Shown one piece after another: positions 1-7,808 of a stretch of DNA of 8,596 nt; position 1 is the stretch's first letter; each line of letters opens with the position of its first letter. This stretch comes from Candidatus Eiseniibacteriota bacterium. GTDB lineage: Bacteria; Joyebacterota; Joyebacteria; Joyebacterales; Joyebacteraceae. The stretch covers positions 1 to 8,596 of the forward strand of contig JAUWRQ010000020.1 in assembly GCA_030610515.1 (NCBI GenBank), read 5' to 3'. The position numbers were made by a program, and so were the translations under genes. The notes under the pieces are model-generated. The model was not told the origin of the DNA and ran no database searches. It was given only the letters and a program-made list of their open reading frames with translations.

Positions 1-493
1 CGATCCGAGCAGCGTGGTCCGGAGCGACCCCCTCGAGTGACCTCTCGACCTGGCGCCGAACTACAGCCTCGGTGTCGCCCGCCTCGCGCTCGGCCAGCAC
101 CTCCCCCACGCAGACCACCGGCGTCAGAGATCCGCCGAGAACGTGGAGGAGCTTCCTGTTCACGTCTTCATCGGTCTCGCCGAAGACCCCCCGCCTCTCG
201 GAGTGCCCGAGGATGACATGACTGACACCCATGGCCTCGAGCATCTCGGGCGCGATCTCACCCGTCAGCGCGCCGCTCTGCTGCCACGAGGCGTTCTGCG
301 CGCCTATCCTGATCGGGGTGTTCCTCGCCGCGTCGACCGCGGTCTCGAGCGCGACGAAGGGCGGGCACACGAGGATCTCGGCCCGCGGGTCCATGCCGGC
401 CAGCTTGTTTCGGAGCGCGAGCAGAAAGCGCCTCGTCTCCGCGACCGTCTTGTTCATCTTCCAGTTGCCGGCCACGAGCGGTATTCGCTGCAT
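1..493 (-). CDS. tpiA: Triosephosphate isomerase (5' part, runs off window)
   Basis: Interconverts dihydroxyacetone phosphate and glyceraldehyde-3-phosphate, a cytoplasmic glycolytic step. The first 164 residues lie in the window; the family is usually about 250 long, so roughly the C-terminal third is missing. The ATG at 493 opens with MQRIPLVAGNWKMNK, which supplies the substrate-binding Asn10 and Lys12. The motif GAQN is at 64-67, TGE at 77-79, and the catalytic histidine is His97 in GHSERR (96-101). The CVGE motif follows near residue 127. The catalytic glutamate (YEP motif) and phosphate-binding loop would lie outside the window. An AAGGTGAG Shine-Dalgarno-like sequence (504-497) sits just before the ATG and supports this start. 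It is the last glycolytic gene visible in the run, 76 bases after pgk. Nothing in the visible part suggests degradation. Identification is by recognised family motifs. Confidence 0.97.
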   Translation of the reverse strand, partial: MQRIPLVAGNWKMNKTVAETRRFLLALRNKLAGMDPRAEILVCPPFVALETAVDAARNTPIRIGAQNASWQQSGALTGEIAPEMLEAMGVSHVILGHSERRGVFGETDEDVNRKLLHVLGGSLTPVVCVGEVLAEREAGDTEAVVRRQVERSLEGVAPDHAARI

Positions 494-569
494 CGTCTCA
501 CCTTCCACATGCGATATGTCAGCTTGCCTTGGGAGCGCGGCGCTCGCCTGGGAGTAGTTGTCCGGAATT

Positions 570-1769
570 CTAAGGAGCGTCCGTCAGCACCGATATGGCG
601 GGAAGCATCTTGCCCTCGAGGAACTCGAGAGAGGCTCCTCCGCCGGTAGAGACGTGGGATATCCGGTCCGCCACGCCGATCTTGGCGACGGCGGCGGCCG
701 AGTCCCCGCCGCCTATCACGCTCGTTGCGCCCTCGTCGGTCCTCGCAGCGACCGCGCGCGCGACCGCCTCGGTCCCCGCGGCGAACCTCGCGTCCTCGAA
801 GACGCCCATCGGCCCGTTCCACACAATCGTGTTCGCTCGGGCTATCTCCTCCGAGAACGCGCGGACGGTGTCCGGGCCGATGTCGAGTCCCATCAGGCCC
901 TCAGGAATGGCGTCGGCGGGCGCGAGGTCGGTCGCCGCATCGCCGGAAAGCCCTGCCGCCGTGACGACGTCGGTGGGGAGCAGGAAGACCTTCCCGAGTG
1001 CCTCCGCCCTCTCGAGCAGCCCGGCCGCCGTCTCAAGGAGATTTTCCTCGAGCAGCGAATCTCCCACTCGTCCTCCTCGCGCCTTCAGGAACGTGAAGGC
1101 CATTCCGCCGCCGATCAGGAACCCGTCAACCTTCGGCATGAGGTTGTGGATGACGCCGATCTTGTCCGAGACCTTGGCGCCTCCCAGGATGGCCACGAAC
1201 GGGCTCTCGGGGTTCTCGGTCACACGCGACAGGTTCGTGATCTCGGTCTGCATGAGGAAGCCCATGGCCCTCGCGTCGAAGCGCTCCGCCGCGCCGACCG
1301 TGGAGGCGTGAGCCCTGTGAGCGGTTCCGAAGGCGTCATTAACGTAGACGTCACCGAGCCTCGCGAGTCTCTCCGCGAATCCCGGGTCGTTCTTCTTCTC
1401 CTCGGGGTGGAAGCGGAGGTTCTCGAGCAGGACGACGGCCCCATCCGCGAGGCCTCCCACGATTCGCCCGGTCTCCTCGCCGACGCAGTCCGGTGTCGAG
1501 AGGACGTGCCCCTCGAGAAGTGACGCGAGACGCTCGGCCACAGGCTCCATTCTCAGGTCGTGGCGGAACTCGCCCTTCGGTCTCCCGAGATGCGACATGA
1601 GGACGGCGGAGCCTCCCCGCTCGAGGATGTGCCTGATCGTCGGGAGCGCCCTCCTGATCCTCGTGTCGTCCGCAACCGCCCCGCCGGCGAGCGGCACGTT
1701 GAAGTCGACTCGGGTCAAGACGCGCTTGCCCGCCACGTCGATGTCCCTGACGTGGAGTTTGCGTATCAC
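570..1769 (-). CDS. pgk: Phosphoglycerate kinase
   Basis: Transfers the acyl phosphate of 1,3-bisphosphoglycerate to ADP, giving ATP and 3-phosphoglycerate, in the cytoplasm. It has 399 residues, the normal bacterial length. Visible motifs, in order, are RVDFNVP (20-26) and SHLGRPKG (59-66) in the N-terminal 3-phosphoglycerate-binding domain, then ENLRFHPEE and VNDAFGTAHRAH. The C-terminal nucleotide-binding domain has LGGAKVSDKI, WNGPMGVFE, GGGDS (353-357) and STGGGASLEFLEGK. The start codon is GTG at 1769; no ATG or TTG in frame lies between it and the preceding gene, and homology begins immediately (IRKL). The Shine-Dalgarno is weak (GGAAAGG at 1785-1779, spacing 9) and lies in a possible hairpin. 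The gene follows gap by 28 bases, a classic gap-pgk arrangement, so the product of one enzyme is the substrate of the next. Confidence 0.98.
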   Translation of the reverse strand: MIRKLHVRDIDVAGKRVLTRVDFNVPLAGGAVADDTRIRRALPTIRHILERGGSAVLMSHLGRPKGEFRHDLRMEPVAERLASLLEGHVLSTPDCVGEETGRIVGGLADGAVVLLENLRFHPEEKKNDPGFAERLARLGDVYVNDAFGTAHRAHASTVGAAERFDARAMGFLMQTEITNLSRVTENPESPFVAILGGAKVSDKIGVIHNLMPKVDGFLIGGGMAFTFLKARGGRVGDSLLEENLLETAAGLLERAEALGKVFLLPTDVVTAAGLSGDAATDLAPADAIPEGLMGLDIGPDTVRAFSEEIARANTIVWNGPMGVFEDARFAAGTEAVARAVAARTDEGATSVIGGGDSAAAVAKIGVADRISHVSTGGGASLEFLEGKMLPAISVLTDAP

Positions 1770-1786
1770 GGAAATGTGCCTTTCCG
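1769..1786 (-). promoter_or_regulatory. pgk: Possible hairpin over the pgk translation start
   Basis: In the gap-pgk spacer the transcript reads CGGAAA, then GGCACA, then TTTCCG. This is a perfect 6-bp stem with a 6-base loop. The stem includes the purine-rich ribosome-binding stretch and the first G of the pgk GTG start, so it could lower pgk initiation unless ribosomes arrive from gap. The pairing is seen directly; the effect is inference, and a 6-bp stem can arise by chance. Confidence 0.35.
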
Positions 1787-1797
1787 CTATGGGGCGC

Positions 1798-3736
<1,939 letters not shown>

Positions 3737-3740
3737 GGTT

Positions 3741-3746
3741 CCTCCC
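3741..3746 (-). promoter_or_regulatory. fba: fba Shine-Dalgarno fixing a GTG start
   Basis: GGGAGG followed by AACC and then GTG sets the aldolase start at 3736, where the homologous N terminus (PLVTGNDLL) begins. The same GGGAGGAAC core precedes gap. Confidence 0.8.
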
Positions 3747-3766
3747 GAAGCGCTGTTGCGCTCCCT

Positions 3767-4819
3767 CTAACCGAAGAACGTGCGCGCGACATCGAAGAGT
3801 TCCATGTCGACGCGCTTCACGTTTTCTGAGGCGTGCTTGAGAGAGATCGGTATGACCCTGTCACCGTTCAGGCTCACCATCTTCCCGAAATCGCCCTGAT
3901 GGGCGAGATCGGCCGCGAGCACGCCGAAGCGCGTTCCGAGCACGCGGTCGAACGCCGTCGGTGTCCCGCCTCTCTGTACATATCCGAGAACCGACACGCG
4001 CGTCTCGTATCCCGTTACGTTCTCGACGGCTCTCGCAAGCCTGTTGCCGATGCCCCCGAGTCGCACGTGCCCGAACGCGTCCGTCGTTTGCCCGGTCGTG
4101 ACGACCCCGCCCTCCTCCTGGTCGGGCGCGTCGGGGGGATACTGCGCGCCCTCCGCGACGACGACGATGGAGAAGTTCTTCCCACGCTCGTGGCGCTTCC
4201 TGATGACGTCACAGATCTCCTCGAGCGTGATCGGTATCTCCGGGATGATGATGAGGTCGGCGCCGCCGGCGATGCCCGCCTTGACCGCGATCCAGCCCGT
4301 GGAGCGTCCCATGACCTCGACGACCACCACGCGGTTGTGGGACTCCGCCGTCGTGTGGAGACGGTCGATGGCTTCCGTGGCGATGGTGACGGCGGTGTCG
4401 AACCCGAACGTGAAGTCGGTCCCCGGGATGTCGTTGTCGATCGTCTTGGGAACTCCGATGATCGGAAGGCCTTCCTGATCGTACAGCTTGTATGCTACGC
4501 CGAGAGTGTCCTCGCCGCCCACGGCGATGACCGCGTCGAGGTTTTCCTTCTTGAACCTCCTGGCGATGGCGTTGACGCCTCCGTCTGCCTTGTAGGGATT
4601 GGTCCGGGAGGTGCCGAGGATGGTCCCGCCGCGCGGCAGAATGCCCGATACCTCGTCGATGCCGAGCTTCAAAGTGTTGCCGGATATCACCCCGGCCCAC
4701 CCGTAGCGGAATCCTACGACGGCGCCGCCGTACTTGCCGATCGTGCGTCTGACGACCGCCCGGATGACCGCATTGAGTCCCGGGCAATCGCCTCCGCCGG
4801 TCAGAACGCCTACTCTCAT
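3767..4819 (-). CDS. pfkA: 6-phosphofructokinase, probably pyrophosphate-dependent
   Basis: Phosphorylates fructose-6-phosphate to fructose-1,6-bisphosphate. It has 350 residues. The ATG at 4819 was chosen because GGAGGG lies 5 bases upstream and the family N terminus (MRVGVLTGGGDCPGLN) begins there; an in-frame ATG at 4867 would add 16 unrelated residues without a ribosome site. Visible motifs are GGGDCPGLN (8-16), GGEDTLG (101-107), PKTIDND (124-130, with catalytic Asp128), MGRSTGW (170-176), PEIP (193-196) and YVQRGGTPTAFDR (280-292). Position 104 is Asp, not the Gly of classic ATP enzymes, and the residue before TIDND is Lys125, not Gly. In this superfamily the Asp/Lys pair is associated with pyrophosphate as donor and a reversible reaction. 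The closest type I recall is the actinobacterial group with GGEDTLG. Donor choice remains a prediction. It begins the glycolytic run, 51 bases after comF and 30 before fba. Confidence 0.95.
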   Translation of the reverse strand: MRVGVLTGGGDCPGLNAVIRAVVRRTIGKYGGAVVGFRYGWAGVISGNTLKLGIDEVSGILPRGGTILGTSRTNPYKADGGVNAIARRFKKENLDAVIAVGGEDTLGVAYKLYDQEGLPIIGVPKTIDNDIPGTDFTFGFDTAVTIATEAIDRLHTTAESHNRVVVVEVMGRSTGWIAVKAGIAGGADLIIIPEIPITLEEICDVIRKRHERGKNFSIVVVAEGAQYPPDAPDQEEGGVVTTGQTTDAFGHVRLGGIGNRLARAVENVTGYETRVSVLGYVQRGGTPTAFDRVLGTRFGVLAADLAHQGDFGKMVSLNGDRVIPISLKHASENVKRVDMELFDVARTFFG

Positions 4820-4824
4820 GGTGT

Positions 4825-4830
4825 CCCTCC
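4825..4830 (-). promoter_or_regulatory. pfkA: pfkA Shine-Dalgarno deciding the start
   Basis: GGAGGG, five bases before the ATG at 4819, is a strong ribosome site. It argues against the longer reading from the ATG at 4867, which has no such sequence and adds residues outside the family. Confidence 0.85.
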
Positions 4831-4870
4831 GCGCATGACTTGTGAGCTTCGTCGGTACGAACCCCATATG

Positions 4871-5659
4871 CTAGGCTTCCCGCGGTTGCGAGTCAACCCG
4901 TTTCGCCCCCCGCGTGACTGCAATCAGACCACGTCCCCGCCCCCGCGCCGTTGGCGCCGGGCGCCGCGGGGATGTGAGCGGACCCGCGACCTGTCCCGCG
5001 ACCGCGATCGCGGCAACACCGGCCGCCCCGGCTCTCAACGCGGCCTCACAAGCGGCCGCGTGTGTAGACCCCGTCGTCACGACGTCGTCCAGGATGAGGA
5101 CCCGAGTGCTTCGGAGCTCCTCGCGGCCTTCGAAGGCGCCGGCGACGTTCCGGAGCCGGCCCGCGGCCGAGAGTCCGACCTGGCTCGCCGTGGCCCTGGT
5201 CCTTATCAGAACGCTTGCGCTCTCGATCCCGAGGGCTTTCCCGAGCTCTCTGGAGAGGAGTTCCGACTGGTTGAATCCCCTCTCCCGCCTGCGTGTCGCG
5301 TGCAGCGGGACGGGGACGATGAGGTCGATGCCCAGGGCGGCCATCTCGCGCGCCAGCGGAAGCGCGGCGAGCGCGAGCTCCCGCGCGACCGACGTTCTGC
5401 CCTCGTACTTGAAAGCCCTGACGAGCGCCCGAGCCGCCCCGTCGAATTCGAGAGCGTAGCGAACACCATCGATCGGCGAGCCGGGGGGCAGGTGTACGGT
5501 GCCGGGAGCGGGCACCACCGTTCGACGGCACTCGTCGCACAGGTGCCGCCGATCGTGCGCGAGAGGGTTTCCGCAGGCCACGCAGCCGTCGGGGAATAGG
5601 AACGAGAGTGTTGCCCGGCGCACAACGAGGAGAGCGTGTGTGAACGAACTGCCCTTCAT
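4871..5659 (-). CDS. comF: ComF family phosphoribosyltransferase-like protein
   Basis: ComF proteins join an N-terminal zinc finger to a phosphoribosyltransferase-like domain. In naturally competent bacteria they are needed for uptake of single-stranded DNA at the inner membrane; in many others (GntX-like) the role is unclear. Here there are 262 residues. Four cysteines (26, 29, 41, 44; CVAC and CDEC) form the finger. ALVRAFKYEG (78-87), PVPLH (116-120), RRRERGFNQSELL (123-135), SQVGLSAAGRLRNVAGAF (159-176) and the PRPP-loop motif VLILDDVVTTGST (187-199) are all typical. A tail of about 37 residues after the fold (226-262) is rich in Arg, Pro and Gly. The ATG at 5659 lacks a clear Shine-Dalgarno. 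An in-frame TAG lies 12 codons upstream with no start codon between, so the ATG is the furthest upstream start. It lies 33 bases after lgt. No other competence gene is visible, so its role in DNA uptake here is unproven. Confidence 0.93.
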   Translation of the reverse strand: MKGSSFTHALLVVRRATLSFLFPDGCVACGNPLAHDRRHLCDECRRTVVPAPGTVHLPPGSPIDGVRYALEFDGAARALVRAFKYEGRTSVARELALAALPLAREMAALGIDLIVPVPLHATRRRERGFNQSELLSRELGKALGIESASVLIRTRATASQVGLSAAGRLRNVAGAFEGREELRSTRVLILDDVVTTGSTHAAACEAALRAGAAGVAAIAVAGQVAGPLTSPRRPAPTARGRGRGLIAVTRGAKRVDSQPREA

Positions 5660-5692
5660 TTCTGCAGAATGTCCGTTGGGGAACGTGCGAAG

Positions 5693-6481
5693 CTACTGCC
5701 GGTCGCGGGAACGGTGAGACACGTGGAACATGAACGCGACCGCCACGATGACGATCGCGACCCCGGCCGCCTGGTTGTTCGTGAGAGAGAAACCGTCAGT
5801 GCGGATGACGAACGAGAGCGACTCGTAGTGACGGACCGGATCGATCAGGAATCTGTATACCGTCAGCAGGATCACGAACAGCCACAGTAGGAAACCGTCG
5901 AACGGCTTCCTGCGGTCCACCAGGATGAGGACGAAGAAGAAGACAAGAGCCGCGAGAGCGGCGTACAGCTGCGTCGGGTGGACGGCGGCCCCGTGGAAAA
6001 CGTGGTCGGCGTAGGAGCCCGGGGGAAACGTGACCGCCCAGGGAAGCTCGCACGGCCTGCCGTGGCAGCACCCGTTGAAGAAGCAACCGATGCGCCCGAT
6101 GGCGACGCCCAGCGCCAGTGACGGAGCCACGACGTCCGCGCCTTGCCAGACGTCGACTCCCCTCTTCCGAAAGAAGAGCAATCCCGTCACGATCCCGAGG
6201 ACCACCCCGCCGTAGAGAGCCAGCCCGCCGTCCCATATGCGGAGTATCTGCGACGGGTGCGCGCCGAACCAGTCCCACCTTGCGAGCACGTAGGCGCCCC
6301 TGGCGCCGGCCACTGACGCGACTATGACGAAAAACGAGAGATCGATGATGAGGTCGGGGTGCAGGCCGGCGGCCGCGGCCCTGCGGCGGGCACAGAGTAT
6401 GCCTACGAGAAAGGCCACGGCCATCGCGACGCCGTAACTCCTGATGGAGAGCGAACCGAGTTGGAGCAGGATGGGATGCAT
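5693..6481 (-). CDS. lgt: Prolipoprotein diacylglyceryl transferase
   Basis: Inner-membrane enzyme that moves diacylglycerol from phosphatidylglycerol to the lipobox cysteine of prolipoproteins, the first step of lipoprotein maturation. It has 262 residues with about seven hydrophobic segments. The ATG at 6481 gives the usual opening MHPILLQLG; the longer in-frame reading adds 47 Arg-rich residues that do not belong to the family. Key motifs are RSYG (14-17), GARGAYVL (59-66), IWDGGLALYGG (82-92), GRIGCFFNG (129-137) with the expected catalytic-site Arg130, CCHGRP (138-143), HPTQLY (168-173) and RFLIDPVRH (210-218), where Arg217 matches the second essential arginine. Compared with E. coli Lgt, Tyr90 replaces His103 and Cys133 replaces Asn146; both changes occur in other bacterial Lgt proteins as far as I recall. 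The ribosome site is suboptimal (AGGAG at 6499-6495, spacing 13). It follows rodA by 103 bases. Confidence 0.97.
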   Translation of the reverse strand: MHPILLQLGSLSIRSYGVAMAVAFLVGILCARRRAAAAGLHPDLIIDLSFFVIVASVAGARGAYVLARWDWFGAHPSQILRIWDGGLALYGGVVLGIVTGLLFFRKRGVDVWQGADVVAPSLALGVAIGRIGCFFNGCCHGRPCELPWAVTFPPGSYADHVFHGAAVHPTQLYAALAALVFFFVLILVDRRKPFDGFLLWLFVILLTVYRFLIDPVRHYESLSFVIRTDGFSLTNNQAAGVAIVIVAVAFMFHVSHRSRDRQ

Positions 6482-6500
6482 GCGGTTCTTTCGTCTCCTG

Positions 6501-6516
6501 TCGTTCGTCAGAACGA
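6501..6516 (-). promoter_or_regulatory. lgt: Small hairpin before the lgt ribosome site
   Basis: The transcript reads TCGTTC, TGAC, GAACGA: a perfect 6-bp stem with a four-base loop. It ends two bases before the AGGAG that would serve lgt. No U-run follows, so it is not a rho-independent terminator. It may be a processing or initiation structure, or chance. Confidence 0.3.
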
Positions 6517-6551
6517 GGGCGTCGTTTCTTCTCGGACATCGCTCCGCGCGG

Positions 6552-6567
6552 CAAGCGTTTCTCCTCC
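6552..6567 (-). promoter_or_regulatory. Strong orphan Shine-Dalgarno in rodA-lgt spacer
   Basis: GGAGGAG (6567-6561) is followed after AAACGC by TTG (6554-6552). It is the best ribosome-site match in the spacer, but it does not point to the lgt start 71 bases downstream. The frame it opens is shifted from lgt and runs on through lgt to 5796 as an Arg-rich sequence with no family features. It may be a stand-by site, a leader peptide start, or coincidence; I do not call a gene. Confidence 0.3.
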
Positions 6568-6584
6568 GCCGCGCCGGGGGAGCG

Positions 6585-7808
6585 TCAGTATTCCATACGC
6601 CGGAGTCCCATGCCAAGCACAATCCCGATGGACGCCAGCGTTACGAGGAGCGATGTTCCCCCGTAGCTCAGGAACGGAAGCGGCATGCCTGTCACCGGCG
6701 AGAGCCCCAGCGTGACCCCGATATTGACCGCCGACTGAAGGAAGAGCGTGCTCGCGACGCCAACGATCACGAGACTCGCGAATCGGTTCCGGACCTGTCC
6801 CGCGAGCCTGAACATTCGCACCACGAGATACAGATAGATGAAGAGCACGACGGCACACCCGACGAACCCGAACTCCTCGGCGAGCACGGAGAAGATGAAG
6901 TCGGTGTGCTGCTCCGGCAGGAACGCGAAGTTCTTCTGCGTTCCCTGCAGGAAGCCCTTCCCGAACGCCGCGCCCGATCCGACGGCGATCTTCGATTGGA
7001 TGAGTTGATAGCCGGTGCTGAACCTGTACTTCTCGGGATTGAGGAAGGCGAGGATGCGATGTCTCTGGTAGTCCTCGAGACGCACCCAGAGGAGCGGGCC
7101 GAGTCTCCCTCCGACGACGTTGGCCAGGAAGAGGAAGAGCTTGTCCGCGAAGAAGAGCCTCGAGACGTACAGGAACCAACCGAGTGCTGCGAGGTAGACG
7201 ACCCAAGCCACCCAGTTGAAGGCAAGCAGCATGCTGGCGGCCGGCGTGAGCAGGAGCAGCAGGAAGAGCGGTGGGGCACCGGCCCAGTACAGCATCGGCG
7301 GGAGAATGAGAAGGAACATGAACGACGTGCCGAGGTCCGGTTCGACAAGCACGAGCCCCATGGGAACGAGGACGATCAGAAGCGGAACCACAAGATGCGC
7401 CGGCCGATCGAGCCTTGTCTTCCTGCGCGCCAGGTAGCGCGCGAGCGCCAGAATGGCCGCGTACTTGGCGAGCTCAGATGGCTGGAATCGGATGAAGCCG
7501 AGGTCGAACCAGCGCTTCTCTCCTGTTTTTCCCACACCCACCAGGAGCACCCCGAGGAGGAGGATCACAAGGAGCACGTACGCGAACGGGACGAGAGCCT
7601 CGATCGAGTCCTGAGACGCGAGCGTCAGGCCGAGCATGGCCGCCAGTCCCAGTCCCGTCACGAGGAGCTGCCGTCTGACCAGGGGCGACAGGCCCCCGGC
7701 GTCCGGAGCGTGTGTCGCACTGTATATCATCACGATCCCGACGACGACCAGCACGAGCGCGGCCACCAGGATACCTACATCAAGGTCGCGAAGCTGTCTC
7801 CTGTCCAA
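6585..7808 (-). CDS. rodA: RodA, SEDS peptidoglycan glycosyltransferase
   Basis: Polytopic membrane enzyme that polymerises lipid II into glycan strands and works with PBP2 in the rod-elongation complex. It has 407 residues; E. coli RodA has about 370. Visible motifs are KRWFDLGFIRFQPSELAK (98-115), EPDLGTS (156-162), DYQRHRILAF (246-255), GYQLIQSKIAVGSG (266-279), GKGFLQGTQ (283-291) and PEQHTDFIF (298-306). Asp303 matches the essential SEDS aspartate. A late segment reads PLPFLSYGGTSL. RodA rather than FtsW is supported by FQPSE, HTDFIF and the PBP2 neighbour. The start is TTG at 7808, backed by AGAGGG eight bases upstream; the hydrophobic first helix begins at about residue 11. The frame overlaps the end of mrdA by 29 bases. 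About 40 extra, largely hydrophobic residues lie before DYQRHR (roughly 190-240), and Asn257 replaces the usual Asp of the following DP motif. Confidence 0.97.
   Translation of the reverse strand: MDRRQLRDLDVGILVAALVLVVVGIVMIYSATHAPDAGGLSPLVRRQLLVTGLGLAAMLGLTLASQDSIEALVPFAYVLLVILLLGVLLVGVGKTGEKRWFDLGFIRFQPSELAKYAAILALARYLARRKTRLDRPAHLVVPLLIVLVPMGLVLVEPDLGTSFMFLLILPPMLYWAGAPPLFLLLLLTPAASMLLAFNWVAWVVYLAALGWFLYVSRLFFADKLFLFLANVVGGRLGPLLWVRLEDYQRHRILAFLNPEKYRFSTGYQLIQSKIAVGSGAAFGKGFLQGTQKNFAFLPEQHTDFIFSVLAEEFGFVGCAVVLFIYLYLVVRMFRLAGQVRNRFASLVIVGVASTLFLQSAVNIGVTLGLSPVTGMPLPFLSYGGTSLLVTLASIGIVLGMGLRRMEY

Noticed and set aside
533..545. Palindrome GAGCGC-G-GCGCTC in the pgk-tpiA spacer
   Set aside because: The stem is only about 5 bp with a 3-base loop and has no U-run, and short GC palindromes are common at this base composition. 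Not called as a terminator.
4845..4860. Inverted repeat TTCGT/ACGAA in the comF-pfkA spacer as a terminator
   Set aside because: Five pairs with an ACCG loop, no GC-rich stem and no following U-run; too weak to support a terminator.
4820..4867. Longer PFK start at the ATG at 4867
   Set aside because: It adds 16 residues not found in the family and has no ribosome site, whereas the ATG at 4819 has GGAGGG at ideal spacing and opens directly with the family N terminus.
3833..5599. 588-codon plus-strand open frame across pfkA and comF
   Set aside because: It is antisense to two clearly identified genes, has no recognisable motif, is very Arg/Asp rich, and fits the long antisense frames expected when GC-rich codons are read in reverse.
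5796..6554. 252-codon minus-strand frame overlapping lgt, preceded by GGAGGAG
   Set aside because: Apart from the good ribosome site, the product is an Arg-rich low-complexity sequence with no domain, out of frame with a well-supported lgt. Kept only as a regulatory observation.
6482..6622. Longer Lgt start at 6622 inside the rodA 3' end
   Set aside because: The added 47 residues are Arg-rich and unrelated to Lgt; homology begins at MHPILL.
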